DNA of 64,000 bases from Burkholderiales bacterium. GTDB taxonomy: Bacteria; Pseudomonadota; Gammaproteobacteria; Burkholderiales; Burkholderiaceae_C. The notes under the pieces are model-generated. The model was not told the DNA's origin. It saw nothing but the letters and a program-made list of their open reading frames with translations, and ran no database searches. Below, in pieces: positions 46,968 to 56,494 of this stretch. The stretch lies in contig JAGWTH010000011.1 of NCBI GenBank assembly GCA_028868995.1, forward strand, positions 1 through 64,000. The letters are read 5' to 3'. Within the stretch, counting starts at the first letter, position 1; the number at the start of each line of letters is the position of its first letter. Both the position numbers and the translations under genes were made by a program.

Positions 46968-48371
46968 ATGATCGATGTCCTCGTCATCGGCGGCGGCAAC
47001 GCCGCCCTGTGCGCCGCGCTCATGGCCCGCGAGGCCGGCGCCAGCGTGCTGCTGCTGGAGGCGGCCCCGCGCGCATGGCGCGGCGGCAACTCCCAGCACA
47101 CGCGCAACCTGCGCTGCATGCACGACGCCCCCCAGGACGTCCTGCTGGACGCCTATCCGGAGGAGGAGTTCTGGCAGGACCTGCTGAAGGTCACCGGCGG
47201 CGCCACCGATGAAAGGCTCGCCCGTCTGACCATCCGCGCCTCCGCGACCTGCCGGCCCTGGATGCGCCGGCACGGCGTGCGCTTCCAGCCCTCGCTGGCC
47301 GGCACGCTGCACCTGTCGCGCACCAACGCCTTCTTCATGGGCGGCGGCAAGGCGCTGGTGAACGCCTATTACCGCAGCGCCGGGAACCTGGGCGTCCAGG
47401 TCCGCTACGACGCGCCGGTGGACCGGCTGGAGCTGAAGGACGGCCGCTTCGTCGCCGCGTACGTCGGCTCCGAGCGCATCGAGGCCAGGGCCTGCGTGCT
47501 GGCCGCCGGCGGCTTCGAGTCCAACCGCGAATGGCTGCGGGAGGCCTGGGGCCGCAACGAGCGCGGCGAATGGCCGGCCGACAACTTCCTGATCCGCGGC
47601 ACCCGCTACAACCAGGGCACGCTGCTGAAGTTCATGATGGGGCAGGGCGCCGACATCATCGGCGACCCGTCGCAGTCGCACTGCGTGGCGATCGACGCGC
47701 GTGCGCCGCTGTACGACGGCGGCATCTGCACCCGGGTCGACGCGGTCTCGCTGGGCGTGATGGTCAACCGCGAGGGCCTGCGCTTCTACGACGAGGGCGA
47801 GGACTTCTGGCCCAAGCGTTACGCGATCTGGGGCCGGCTGGTGGCGCTGCAGCCGGGGCAGATCGGCTACTGCATCATCGACAGCCAGGCCGTCGGGCGC
47901 TTCATGCCGCCGGTGTTCCCGGGCGTGCGCGCCGGCAGCCTGCCGGAGCTGGCCCGGGCCCTGGAGCTGCCGGAGGCCGCCTTCGTGAAGACGCTGGCGG
48001 ACTTCAACGCCGCCTGCCGCGTCGGCACCTTCGACCACACCGTGCTGGACGACTGCCGCACCGAGGGACTCGCGCCGGTGAAGTCGCACTGGGCCCGCCC
48101 GATCGACACGCCGCCCTTCTACGGCTACGCGCTGCGGCCGGGCATCACCTTCACCTATCTCGGATTGAAGACCGACGAACGCGCGGCCGTGCATTTCGGC
48201 GGCGTGCCGAGCGACAACCTGTTCGTCGCCGGCGAGATGATGGCCGGCAACGTGCTCGGCAAGGGCTACACGGCGGGCGTGGGCATGAGCATCGGCACGG
48301 CCTTCGGCCGCATCGCCGGCACCAGCGCCGCCGCGGCGGCGGGCAAGGGGGTGGCGCATGCGGCAGCTTGA
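46968..48371 (+). CDS. tcuA: FAD-dependent tricarballylate dehydrogenase TcuA
   Basis: 467 residues. Oxidises tricarballylate to cis-aconitate. N-terminal FAD motif [19 protein letters not shown], a fumarate-reductase-like body ([36 protein letters not shown]), and a C-terminal FAD site [19 protein letters not shown]. These match TcuA rather than succinate dehydrogenase. CAGAAT is 8 nt before the ATG. It overlaps tcuB by 14 bases. Confidence 0.92.
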   Translation: MIDVLVIGGGNAALCAALMAREAGASVLLLEAAPRAWRGGNSQHTRNLRCMHDAPQDVLLDAYPEEEFWQDLLKVTGGATDERLARLTIRASATCRPWMRRHGVRFQPSLAGTLHLSRTNAFFMGGGKALVNAYYRSAGNLGVQVRYDAPVDRLELKDGRFVAAYVGSERIEARACVLAAGGFESNREWLREAWGRNERGEWPADNFLIRGTRYNQGTLLKFMMGQGADIIGDPSQSHCVAIDARAPLYDGGICTRVDAVSLGVMVNREGLRFYDEGEDFWPKRYAIWGRLVALQPGQIGYCIIDSQAVGRFMPPVFPGVRAGSLPELARALELPEAAFVKTLADFNAACRVGTFDHTVLDDCRTEGLAPVKSHWARPIDTPPFYGYALRPGITFTYLGLKTDERAAVHFGGVPSDNLFVAGEMMAGNVLGKGYTAGVGMSIGTAFGRIAGTSAAAAAGKGVAHAAA

Positions 48372-49554
48372 AGCCCTGGCCCGCGACGCGATCGCGCTCG
48401 GGAACGGTGAAACCCCGCTCTCGGCGAACGAAGCCGAGGTGGCCCGCCAGCTGCAGATCTGCAACGCCTGCCGCTACTGCGAAGGCTTCTGCGCCGTCTT
48501 CCCGGCGATGACGCGCCGGCTGGAGTTCGCCAAGGCGGACATCCACTACCTGGCCAACCTGTGCCACAACTGCGGCGCCTGCCTCTACGCCTGCCAGTAC
48601 GCGCCGCCGCACGAGTTCGCGGTGGCCGTGCCGCAGGCCATGGCGAGGGTGCGCGGCGAGACCTACCAGCACTACGCCTGGCCGGCCGGCTTCGGCGCGC
48701 TCTACCGGCGCAACGGCACGGTCGTGGCGCTGGCGCTGGCCGCCGCGCTGGCGCTGTTCCTGGTGCTGGCGGCGCGCATGGCGGGGCCGGCGTTCGGCCA
48801 GCCCCTGTCCGGGAATTTCTATGCGGTCTTCCCGCACAACTTCCTGGCGGCCGTGTTCGGGGCGGCCTTCGGCTTTGCCGTGTTCGCGCTGGCTGTCGGC
48901 GTGCGGCGCTTCTGGCGCGACGTCTCGCCGGCCGCGGACCTGCCGCCGGGGCAGGAGCCGCTGCTGGCCGCGGCGCGCGCCCCTGCGGCCGCGGAAGCGG
49001 CGCACCACGCGGCGGCGCTCACCTACCTGGGCGGCGGCCACGGCGACGGCTGCAACAACGAGGACGACCGCTACTCGCTGGCCCGCCGCCGCCTGCACCA
49101 CCTGACCTTCTACGGCTTCCTCCTGTGCTTCGCCGCGACCAGCGTGGCCACGCTCTACCACTACCTGCTCGGGTGGCATGCGCCCTACCCGTGGACGAGC
49201 CTGCCCGTGGTGCTGGGCACGCTGGGCGGCCTGGGCCTGCTGGCGGGTCCGGCCGGCCTGCTGTGGCTGGGCCTGCGGCGCGAGCCGCTGCAGGGCGACG
49301 TCGCCCAGCGGCCCATGGACCGCGCCTTCATCGCGCTGCTGCTGCTCACCAGCGCCACCGGCCTGGCGTTGCTCGCCGGCCGGGACGGCCCCGCCATGGC
49401 CACGCTGCTGGCCGTGCACCTGGGCGTGGTGCTGGCCCTGTTCCTCACCATGCCCTACGGCAAGTTCGCGCACGGCGTCTTCCGCGGCGCGGCCCTGTGG
49501 CGCAATGCGATCGAGAAGCGCCTGCCCAGCCGCCTGCGGCTGGGCGCCGAATGA
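48358..49554 (+). CDS. tcuB: Tricarballylate utilisation iron-sulfur/haem membrane protein TcuB
   Basis: 398 residues. Re-oxidises the TcuA flavin and passes electrons to the membrane. Two [4Fe-4S] motifs, [11 protein letters not shown] and [16 protein letters not shown] (about residues 34-80), then about six helices with histidines that can hold haem ([44 protein letters not shown]). Translation is coupled to tcuA by the overlap. Confidence 0.92.
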   Translation: MRQLEALARDAIALGNGETPLSANEAEVARQLQICNACRYCEGFCAVFPAMTRRLEFAKADIHYLANLCHNCGACLYACQYAPPHEFAVAVPQAMARVRGETYQHYAWPAGFGALYRRNGTVVALALAAALALFLVLAARMAGPAFGQPLSGNFYAVFPHNFLAAVFGAAFGFAVFALAVGVRRFWRDVSPAADLPPGQEPLLAAARAPAAAEAAHHAAALTYLGGGHGDGCNNEDDRYSLARRRLHHLTFYGFLLCFAATSVATLYHYLLGWHAPYPWTSLPVVLGTLGGLGLLAGPAGLLWLGLRREPLQGDVAQRPMDRAFIALLLLTSATGLALLAGRDGPAMATLLAVHLGVVLALFLTMPYGKFAHGVFRGAALWRNAIEKRLPSRLRLGAE

Positions 49555-49612
49555 GCCGCCGTCCCCGTCGCAGTTTCGACCATTCCACGAAGAAGAAAGC
49601 AAGGAAGTACCG

Positions 49613-50599
49613 ATGACCGTGTTCTCCCGTACCCGCCGCGCTGCGACCATCGCTCTCGCGGCGGTCAGCCTGCTCGCCGGCGCCGCCGTGCAAGCGGCCG
49701 ACACCTGGCCGTCCAAGCCGATCACGCTGGTGGTGCCCTTCGCCCCCGGCGGGACCACCGACATTCTTGGCCGCATCGTCGGCCAGAAGCTGTCCGAGGC
49801 GCTCAGGCAGCCGGTGGTGATCGACAACCGGGCCGGTGCCGGCGGCACCGTGGGCGCCGGCTTCGCCGCGCGCGCGGCGGCCGACGGCTCCACCTTCTTC
49901 CTGGCCACCATCGCGCACGCGATCGCGCCGGGCCTGTACAAGAGCCTGCCCTACGATTTCGAGAAGGATCTCGACCCGGTGGGCCTGGTGGCGACCACGC
50001 CCAACGTGCTGATCGTGCATCCCTCGCTGCCGGTGCACAACGTCGGGGAGCTGGTCGCCTACATCAAGGCCCACCCGGGCCAGGTGAACTACGGCTCGGC
50101 CGGCCCGGGCAGCACCGAGCACCTGGCGGGCGAGCTGTTCCGCTCGATGACCGGCACCCGGATCACCCACGTGCCCTACAAGGGGGGCGCGCCCATGATG
50201 ACCGACCTGATCGCCGGCCAGATCCAGATGGCCCTGGAGACCAGCCCCTCGGCTTCGCAGTACGTGCGCTCGGGCCAGGTGCGCGCCCTGGCCGTCACCA
50301 GCGCCAAGCCTTCGCCCGCCTATCCAGGCCTGCCGACGCTGTCGGAAGCTGGCGTGAAAGGCTACGAGATGACCACCTGGTTCGCGCTGATGGCACCGCA
50401 CGGCACGCCCGCGCCCATCGTGCAGCGCATGCACGCCGAGCTGCAGAAGGTGCTGGCCGCGCCCGACGTGCAGTCGAGGTTCCAGGAGCAGGGCGTGACC
50501 GCGGGCGACATGACGCCGCCGCAGCTGGCCGCCTTCATCCACAGCGAGACTGCGAAGTGGGGCCGGATCGTCAAGGAGTCCGGCGCCCGGGTGAACTAG
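49613..50599 (+). CDS. Bug-type (TctC family) periplasmic binding protein
   Basis: 328 residues. Sec-type signal (TIALAAVSLLAGAAVQAA, cut near residue 29), then WPSKPITLVVPFAPGGTTDI, VIDNRAGAGGTVGAGFA and VPYKGGAPMMTDLIAGQIQ, the usual Bug marks. AAGGA precedes the ATG. It stands where the Salmonella tcu operon has the MFS importer tcuC, so tricarballylate or a related tricarboxylate is the likely ligand. TctA/TctB membrane subunits are absent. Confidence 0.9.
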   Translation: MTVFSRTRRAATIALAAVSLLAGAAVQAADTWPSKPITLVVPFAPGGTTDILGRIVGQKLSEALRQPVVIDNRAGAGGTVGAGFAARAAADGSTFFLATIAHAIAPGLYKSLPYDFEKDLDPVGLVATTPNVLIVHPSLPVHNVGELVAYIKAHPGQVNYGSAGPGSTEHLAGELFRSMTGTRITHVPYKGGAPMMTDLIAGQIQMALETSPSASQYVRSGQVRALAVTSAKPSPAYPGLPTLSEAGVKGYEMTTWFALMAPHGTPAPIVQRMHAELQKVLAAPDVQSRFQEQGVTAGDMTPPQLAAFIHSETAKWGRIVKESGARVN

Positions 50600-50647
50600 G
50601 CGCGGCCCGGCCCGTCTGGGTTACAACCGCGTCCAGGAGGCCCGACC

Positions 50648-51433
50648 ATGAAACCCGGAGTGCTGACCATCGCCTCGATGAGGGGCCGCTGTTCCGATGC
50701 CGAGTGGCAGGCGCGGGTGGACCTGGCCGCCTGCTACCGGCTGGTGGACCTGTACGGCATGTCCGACATGATGGCCAACCACATCTCGATGCGGGTGCCG
50801 GGCGAGGAGGGGGCGTTCCTGATCAACCCCTACGGGATGATGTACGAGGAGATCACGGCCTCCTGCCTGCTCAAGGTGGACATCGAGGGCAACATTCTCT
50901 CGAAGCCGGACTTCGGCGCCCTGGACTACGGCGTCAACCGCGCCGGCTACGTGATCCACAGCGCCATCCACGCGGCCCGGCCCGAGGTGGGCTGCATCAT
51001 CCACACGCACAGCTGGGCGTCGATGGCCGTCTCGGCGCTGGAATGCGGCCTGCTGCCGATCACGCAGACCGCGATGCGCTTCCTGAAGATCGGCTACCAC
51101 GAGTACCAGGGCGTGGTGCTGGACGAAGCGGAGAAGGCGTCGCTGGTCGCCGACCTGGGCCAGGGCGAGGCGCTGATCCTGCGCAACCACGGCGCGCTGG
51201 TCGTGGGCCGCACGGCGGGCGAGGCGTTCAACTGGACGCACCGGCTGGAGCTGGCCTGCCGCTCGCAGATCGGCGCGATGTCCTGCAACAGCCCGCTGCG
51301 GCCGGTGCCGCCGCAGGTGCTGGAGGAGACCTGGAACAACTACCAGCCCGGCACCCGCCGCCCCTACGGCGTGATGGAATGGCCGGCGCTGCTGCGCAAG
51401 CTCGACCGGCTCGACCCCGGCTACCGCGACTAG
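50648..51433 (+). CDS. Class II aldolase/adducin family protein
   Basis: 261 residues, paralogue of the hpa-cluster protein at 11320-12102 (compare INPYGMMYEEITASCLLKVD with INPFGLHYSEVTASNLLKID). Metal ligands: GCIIHTHSWASM and ILRNHGALVVG. The fuculose-aldolase catalytic glutamate position reads RAGYVIH, so it is missing. AGGAGG stands before the ATG. Follows the Bug gene, before an SDR; the pair may act on a product of the acid taken up. Confidence 0.83.
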   Translation: MKPGVLTIASMRGRCSDAEWQARVDLAACYRLVDLYGMSDMMANHISMRVPGEEGAFLINPYGMMYEEITASCLLKVDIEGNILSKPDFGALDYGVNRAGYVIHSAIHAARPEVGCIIHTHSWASMAVSALECGLLPITQTAMRFLKIGYHEYQGVVLDEAEKASLVADLGQGEALILRNHGALVVGRTAGEAFNWTHRLELACRSQIGAMSCNSPLRPVPPQVLEETWNNYQPGTRRPYGVMEWPALLRKLDRLDPGYRD

Positions 51434-51470
51434 CGAACCCGAACCGATCCCTCACAGGAGGCAAGACCCC

Positions 51471-52226
51471 ATGGACCTGCAACTTTCCGACAAGACCGCG
51501 CTGGTGACCGGCGCTTCCACCGGCATCGGCCGCGGCATCGCGCTGGTGCTCGCCGCCGAGGGCGTGCAGCTGGCGATCGCCGCGCGCCGCGTGAACCTGC
51601 TGGAGGAGCTGGCGCGCGAGATCGTCGAGCGCGGCGGCACGGCGCCGGTGGTGATCGGCTGCGACCTGTACGAGGACGACGCCTCGGCCAAGCTGGCCGG
51701 CGCGGCGATCCAGGGCCTGGGCCACGTGGACATCCTGGTCAACAACGCCGGCGGCTCGCGCAGCTTCAAGGACCTGCACGTGAGCGAGGACCGCTGGCAG
51801 GAGGCGATCACGTTGAACTTCCACCGGCCGCGCCAGCTGGCCGACGCGCTCATCGACGGCATGATCGCGCGCGGCTGGGGCCGCATCGTCAACATCACGG
51901 GCAAGAGCGAGCCGGAGCACGTCAACGGCGCCTTCTGCGCCAAGGCCGGCATCCACAGCTGGGCCAAGGGCCTGTCGCGCATGGTCGGCAAGCACGGCAT
52001 CACGGTCAACTGCGTGCCGCCCGGGCGCATCCACTCCGAGCAGATCCTGCGCAACTACACGCCCGAGTACCGGGAGTGGCAGTCGGAGCACGAGATCCCG
52101 GTCGGCCGCTACGGCGAGCCGGAGGAGCTGGCGAACCTGGTGGCCTTCCTCGCGTCGCCGCGGGCTTCGTACATCACCGGCGCGGTGATCCCGGTCGACG
52201 GCGGGCTGCGCCGATATCAATTCTGA
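51471..52226 (+). CDS. Atypical short-chain dehydrogenase/reductase
   Basis: 251 residues. Rossmann fold with TGASTGIGRGIAL (residues 13-25) and ILVNNAGG. The usual Tyr-x-x-x-Lys reads Ala154-Phe-Cys-Ala-Lys158, so the catalytic tyrosine is absent; the serine position reads NITGKS with a two-residue deletion. The C-terminal PPGRIHSEQI motif is shared with a divergent SDR group. It may be a different reaction type or need re-testing as an oxidoreductase. AGGAGG precedes the ATG. Confidence 0.85.
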   Translation: MDLQLSDKTALVTGASTGIGRGIALVLAAEGVQLAIAARRVNLLEELAREIVERGGTAPVVIGCDLYEDDASAKLAGAAIQGLGHVDILVNNAGGSRSFKDLHVSEDRWQEAITLNFHRPRQLADALIDGMIARGWGRIVNITGKSEPEHVNGAFCAKAGIHSWAKGLSRMVGKHGITVNCVPPGRIHSEQILRNYTPEYREWQSEHEIPVGRYGEPEELANLVAFLASPRASYITGAVIPVDGGLRRYQF

Positions 52227-52236
52227 GGGCGACGCC

Positions 52237-52758
52237 TCAGCGCCCCTCGCCGTCCGTGGCGTCCTCGTCCCGCTGGCGGCCCGGGCCGCGGATGCTGGCG
52301 TCGCAGTGCAGCGTCTCCAGCGGGAAGCGCACGCCGGCCAGGTAGTCCTCCAGGCAGCGCAGCACCAGCGGGCTGCGGTGGCGGTCGGCGCTGGCGCGCA
52401 GCTCCTCGGGGGTCATCCACAGGGTGCGCACGATGCCGTGGTCCAGCGCCCGGCCTTTCTCCTCCTCGCCCAGCTCGCCGGTGAAGGCGAAGCGCAGGTA
52501 GGTGATGTCCTCGCCGGTGGTGGCGCGCTGGAAGCGCGCGAGGTACACGCCCAGCAGCTGCGTGGGCCGGAAGCGCCAGGCGGTCTCCTCCAGCGCCTCG
52601 CGGGCGCAGCCCTCGGCGGGCGTCTCGCCCGGCTCCAGGTGGCCCGCGGGATTGTTGATGCGCAGCCCCTCCGCGGTTTCTTCCTCGATCATCAGGAAGC
52701 GGCCGTCACGCTCGATGACGGCGGCCACGGTGACGCTCGGTCGCCAGCGTTTGTCCAT
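52237..52758 (-). CDS. Nudix hydrolase (NudJ-like)
   Basis: 173 residues. Complete Nudix box GHLEPGETPAEGCAREALEE-TAW near residues 38-60 with its metal-binding glutamates. N-terminus RPSVTVAAVIERDGRFLMIE resembles NudJ, the (di)phosphate hydrolase encoded next to mnmA in enterobacteria. The C-terminal 25 residues are polar. GATAAT lies 6 nt before the ATG. Here the tcu island separates it from mnmA. Confidence 0.92.
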   Translation of the reverse strand: MDKRWRPSVTVAAVIERDGRFLMIEEETAEGLRINNPAGHLEPGETPAEGCAREALEETAWRFRPTQLLGVYLARFQRATTGEDITYLRFAFTGELGEEEKGRALDHGIVRTLWMTPEELRASADRHRSPLVLRCLEDYLAGVRFPLETLHCDASIRGPGRQRDEDATDGEGR

Positions 52759-52764
52759 GGGCGG

Positions 52765-52770
52765 ATTATC
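52765..52770 (-). promoter_or_regulatory. -10-like GATAAT 6 nt before the nudix gene
   Basis: Minus strand: GATAAT, six bases (CCGCCC), ATG, in the 43-bp gap after the unknown gene. Same hexamer and spacing as mnmA. Confidence 0.5.
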
Positions 52771-52801
52771 CGGCCTCTGGCGGGCCGGTCCGCCGCGCCG
52801 C

Positions 52802-53524
52802 TCAGGCCTCGTACTCCGGCGCGCCCTGCACCCACATGAAGGACTGCAGGTCGATCATGTCGCGCGCGCGGAAGCCGGGCCGGCGATCGAGGTCGCGGCG
52901 CAGCACCGCCGCGAAGGTGAGCAGGTCCAGGTAGGCCGCCCAGGAGGGCGAGGGGTTCGGGTCCAGGGCGTAGCCGTACAGGCGCGCCGCCTTGCGGGTG
53001 GCGCGCGGCTTGAACAGCAGGTGCCGGTCGGGCCGGGCGATGAAGCCGAACACGGTGGCCACCGGCCAGGTCAGCAGGCGGCTGCCGGGCCGGGGCAGGT
53101 CCGCCAGCGCCTCCAGCCAGTCGGCGAAGCGGCGCTGCGGCGAGCCGTGGCCGTAGAGGAAGGCATGCAGCTCGGTGGCGAACAGGCGGGCGCCGGCGGG
53201 CGTCTTGACCGCGTCGCGCAGGGCCATGCGCTCGAAGGAGAACAGCAGGTTGGCGCGGGACTCGATGCGCACCGCCGCATCGGCCGCGGCGCGGAATTCC
53301 CCGCGCGCCAGCAGCTTGCGCAGGGGCCCGGGCCCCAGCTGCGCGTCCCATTCCAGGTGGGCGCGCTCCTTGTGCGAGCGCTCGGCCACCAGGTAGGTCT
53401 CGTCGGCGAAGCCGTCGGGATAGAACAGTTCGAACTTGCGGCGGCACTGCGCCGCGCCGAGGTAGATGACGTTGGCGGCACTGGCGCCGGCCAGGGCGTG
53501 GGGGAGGAAGGCTGCGCGTCCCAT
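52802..53524 (-). CDS. Conserved protein of unknown function
   Basis: 240 residues from the ATG at 53524, which has AACACT 6 nt upstream; an in-frame ATG at 53542 lies before the hexamer. No signal peptide or helix. Recognisable stretches: VIYLGAAQCRRKFELFYPDG, ESRANLLFSFERMALRDAV, TELHAFLYGHGSPQRRFADW, TWPVATVFGFIARPDRHLLF and DLQSFMWVQGAPEY. It looks like a soluble alpha-helical protein. I do not recognise the family. It lies 43 bases before the nudix gene. Confidence 0.72.
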   Translation of the reverse strand: MGRAAFLPHALAGASAANVIYLGAAQCRRKFELFYPDGFADETYLVAERSHKERAHLEWDAQLGPGPLRKLLARGEFRAAADAAVRIESRANLLFSFERMALRDAVKTPAGARLFATELHAFLYGHGSPQRRFADWLEALADLPRPGSRLLTWPVATVFGFIARPDRHLLFKPRATRKAARLYGYALDPNPSPSWAAYLDLLTFAAVLRRDLDRRPGFRARDMIDLQSFMWVQGAPEYEA

Positions 53525-53589
53525 GCGGCCAGTGTTGGGCACCCGCGCCGGCCGGTCCTGTCGGACGAGGCCCCGCCGGGCTGTAGGAC

Positions 53590-54702
53590 TCAGGCGGACG
53601 GCGCCAGACGCAACTCGGCAATTTCGGATGGTGCACCGAGGCGCTTGGGCGGGCCCCAGTAGCCCGTTCCCCGGCTGACGTAGACGCTCAGCTGGCCCAG
53701 GCGGTGCAGCCCGGCCGTGAAGGGCTGCTGCAGGGGCACGAAGTAGTTCCAGGGCAGGAACTGGCCGCCATGGGTGTGACCGGACAGCTGCAGGTGGAAG
53801 CCGGCCTGCGCCGCGGCGGCCGCCGAGCGCGGCTGGTGCGCCAGCAGCACGCGCGGCGCATCGGCCGGCGCGCCGGCCACGGCCGCCGCGGGGTCGCTGC
53901 GGTGGTCCGGGTCGAAGCGGTGGCCGCTGAAATCGGGGACACCCGCCAGGACCAGGGGCGCGCCGTCATGGCTCAGCACCACGTGCTCGTTGTGCAGCAC
54001 GCGGATGCCCAGGCGGTCCAGCTCGGCGACCCAGCCGTGCACGCCCGAGTAGTACTCGTGGTTGCCGGTCACGAAGTACACGCCGTGCCTCGCCCGCAGC
54101 TGCGCGAGGGGAGCCACGTGGGAGCGCAGGTCCGCGACGGAGCCGTCGACCAGGTCGCCGGTGATCGCCACTACATCCGCCTCCAGCCGGTTGACCCGCT
54201 CGACGATCGCCTGCAGGTAGGGAGCCTTGATGGTCGGGCCGACATGGATGTCGCTGATCTGCACGATGCGGAAGCCCGCCAGCGCCTCGGGCAGGTTGGC
54301 CAGCGGCACGGTGATGCGGCGCACCCGGGCCGGGCGCCGCGCATGGAGGTAGCCCACCACCGTCAGCGCCAGGGCCAGCACCGTCACGGCCGCGGCCGTG
54401 ACGGCGGCGAGGTCGGGGCCGCCCGCCAGGCGCAGGGCGGCGAGCCCCAGGTCGCGCAGCAGCGTCAGCACGAACAGGGAGGAGAACAGGCCCATGCACA
54501 GCATGCCCGCCCAGGTCAGCCGGTCCGCCAGCGGGGGGCGCAGCCGGCGGCGCGCCAGCAGGCCGGACGGCACCAGCACGGAAGACGCCGCCAGGACGAG
54601 GGCCAGGGCGACGCCGGCGGCCGCAGGCAGGGCGGACACGAGGCGGACACCGATGTACAGGTGCAGCACGGCGGAAAGCGCGAAGACGGTGATCAGGGAC
54701 AT
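53590..54702 (-). CDS. Membrane-anchored metallophosphoesterase (YaeI-like)
   Basis: 370 residues. About four N-terminal helices (to residue 120), then a calcineurin-like phosphoesterase domain: QISDIHVGPTIK (Asp-x-His), AITGDLVDGS, FVTGNHEYYSG, LLAHQPRS and LSGHTHGGQFLPW. The order of motifs matches phosphodiesterases of the YaeI/YkuE group, which may act on lipid-linked phosphates. Ends 65 bases before the unknown gene; divergent from pntA. Confidence 0.9.
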   Translation of the reverse strand: MSLITVFALSAVLHLYIGVRLVSALPAAAGVALALVLAASSVLVPSGLLARRRLRPPLADRLTWAGMLCMGLFSSLFVLTLLRDLGLAALRLAGGPDLAAVTAAAVTVLALALTVVGYLHARRPARVRRITVPLANLPEALAGFRIVQISDIHVGPTIKAPYLQAIVERVNRLEADVVAITGDLVDGSVADLRSHVAPLAQLRARHGVYFVTGNHEYYSGVHGWVAELDRLGIRVLHNEHVVLSHDGAPLVLAGVPDFSGHRFDPDHRSDPAAAVAGAPADAPRVLLAHQPRSAAAAAQAGFHLQLSGHTHGGQFLPWNYFVPLQQPFTAGLHRLGQLSVYVSRGTGYWGPPKRLGAPSEIAELRLAPSA

Positions 54703-54817
54703 GGCGGATGGCAGGCGGCGGGCAGGTGCCGGAGCGGCCGCAGGGCGGGACCGGCCATCATGTAAGCTTGGGTTCAGTTCCAGAAGATCAACAGCTCCCC
54801 CATCGAGGAGAAGAAAC

Positions 54818-56479
54818 ATGCAAACTTCCGCCCCCGCCGCGCCGCCGGCGGGTGAATCCGCCGCTGCCCGCTCCACGGAGCCGGCCCGGCCGCCCCTGCT
54901 GATCGGCGTCCCGAAGGAGACGGCGCCGGGCGAGAAACGCGTCGCCACGGTGCCGGACGTGGTCGCCAAGCTGGTCAAGCTCGGTTTCGCGGTCGCGGTG
55001 GAAAGCGGCGCGGGCGACGCGGCCAACTTCGCCGACGACACCTACCGCGCCGCGGGTGCCGAGGTGGTGCCGGATGCGGCGCAGCTGTGGTCGCGCGCCG
55101 ACATCGTGTTCAAGGTGCGTCCGCCCACACCGCAGGAAGTGCAGATGCTGCGCGAAGGCGCGACGCTGGTGGGCTTCGTCTGGCCCGCGCAGAACCCCGA
55201 GCTGATGCAGCAGCTGGCGGCCCGGCGCGCCACCGTGCTCGCCATCGACGCGCTGCCGCGCCAGCTGTCGCGCGCGCAGAAGATGGACGCGCTGACCTCC
55301 ATGGCGGGCGTCAGCGGCTACCGCGCGGTCATCGAGGCCGCGAATGCCTTCGGCCGCTTCTTCAACGGCCAGGTGACCGCCGCGGGCAAGATCCCGCCGG
55401 CGCGGGTCTTCATCGCGGGCGCGGGCGTGGCGGGCCTGGCCGCGATCGGCACCGCGGCCAACCTGGGCGCCATCGTGCGCGCCAACGACACGCGCGCCGA
55501 GGTGGCCGACCAGGTCGTCTCGCTGGGCGGTGAATTCGTCAAGGTCGACTACGAGGAAGAGGGCTCGGGCGGCGGCGGCTACGCCAAGGTCATGAGCGAA
55601 GGCTTCCAGCAGGCGCAGCGGGAGATGTACGCGCGCGAGGCCAGGGATGCCGACATCATCATCACGACCGCCCTGATTCCCGGCAAGCCGGCGCCCAAGC
55701 TGATCACCGCGGAGATGGTGCGCAGCATGAAGCCGGGCAGCGTGATCGTCGACATGGCCGCCGAGCAGGGCGGCAACTGCGAGCTGACCGAACCGGGCCA
55801 GGCCGTGGTGAAGCACGGCGTCACCCTCGTCGGCTACACCGACCTGGCCAGCCGCTTGGCCAAGCAGTCGTCGACGCTCTATTCGACCAACCTGCTGCGC
55901 CTGGCCGAGGAGCTGTGCAAGGCCAAGGACGGCCGCATCGACGTCAACATGGGCGACGACGCCATCCGCGGCCTCACGGTGATCAAGGAGGGAGAGATCA
56001 CCTGGCCGGCACCGCCGCCCAAGCTCCCGGCCGCGGCTGCGAAGCCGAAGCCGGCCGCGGCACCCGTGGCCGCGCCCAAGGGGCACGGCCACGGCGCCGG
56101 CGAGCCGATGTCGGGCCAGTCGCTGGCCATCGTGTTCGGCATCGGCGCGCTGCTGTTCCTGCTGGTGGGCCTGTACGCGCCCGCCACCTTCCTGTCCCAC
56201 TTCGTGGTGTTCGTGCTGGCCTGCTTCGTCGGCTACATGGTGATCTGGAACGTGACCCCTTCCCTGCACACCCCGCTCATGAGCGTGACCAATGCGATCT
56301 CGTCGATCATCGCGATCGGCGCGCTGATCCAGGTGGCGCCGCCGCTGGCGGGCGCCGCCACCGACCGGCCGAACCAGCTGATCCTGGGCCTGGCCGTGTT
56401 CGCGCTGGCGCTCACCGCCGTCAACATGTTCGGCGGCTTCGCGGTCACGCGCCGCATGCTGGCGATGTTCCGCAAATAA
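54818..56479 (+). CDS. pntA: NAD(P) transhydrogenase subunit alpha
   Basis: 553 residues, the full-length type with NAD-binding domain I and C-terminal helices fused. Proton-translocating NADH/NADP+ transhydrogenase that supplies NADPH. Seen: LIGVPKETAPGEKRVA, FIAGAGVAGLAAIGTAANLG (nucleotide turn), IITTALIPGKPAPKLI, an Ala/Pro/Lys linker at about 405-425 and four helices after 430. GAGGAG lies 6 bases before the ATG. The N-terminal 20 residues are an Ala-rich extension. Confidence 0.95.
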   Translation: MQTSAPAAPPAGESAAARSTEPARPPLLIGVPKETAPGEKRVATVPDVVAKLVKLGFAVAVESGAGDAANFADDTYRAAGAEVVPDAAQLWSRADIVFKVRPPTPQEVQMLREGATLVGFVWPAQNPELMQQLAARRATVLAIDALPRQLSRAQKMDALTSMAGVSGYRAVIEAANAFGRFFNGQVTAAGKIPPARVFIAGAGVAGLAAIGTAANLGAIVRANDTRAEVADQVVSLGGEFVKVDYEEEGSGGGGYAKVMSEGFQQAQREMYAREARDADIIITTALIPGKPAPKLITAEMVRSMKPGSVIVDMAAEQGGNCELTEPGQAVVKHGVTLVGYTDLASRLAKQSSTLYSTNLLRLAEELCKAKDGRIDVNMGDDAIRGLTVIKEGEITWPAPPPKLPAAAAKPKPAAAPVAAPKGHGHGAGEPMSGQSLAIVFGIGALLFLLVGLYAPATFLSHFVVFVLACFVGYMVIWNVTPSLHTPLMSVTNAISSIIAIGALIQVAPPLAGAATDRPNQLILGLAVFALALTAVNMFGGFAVTRRMLAMFRK

Positions 56480-56494
56480 GAAGGAGGCACCGCC

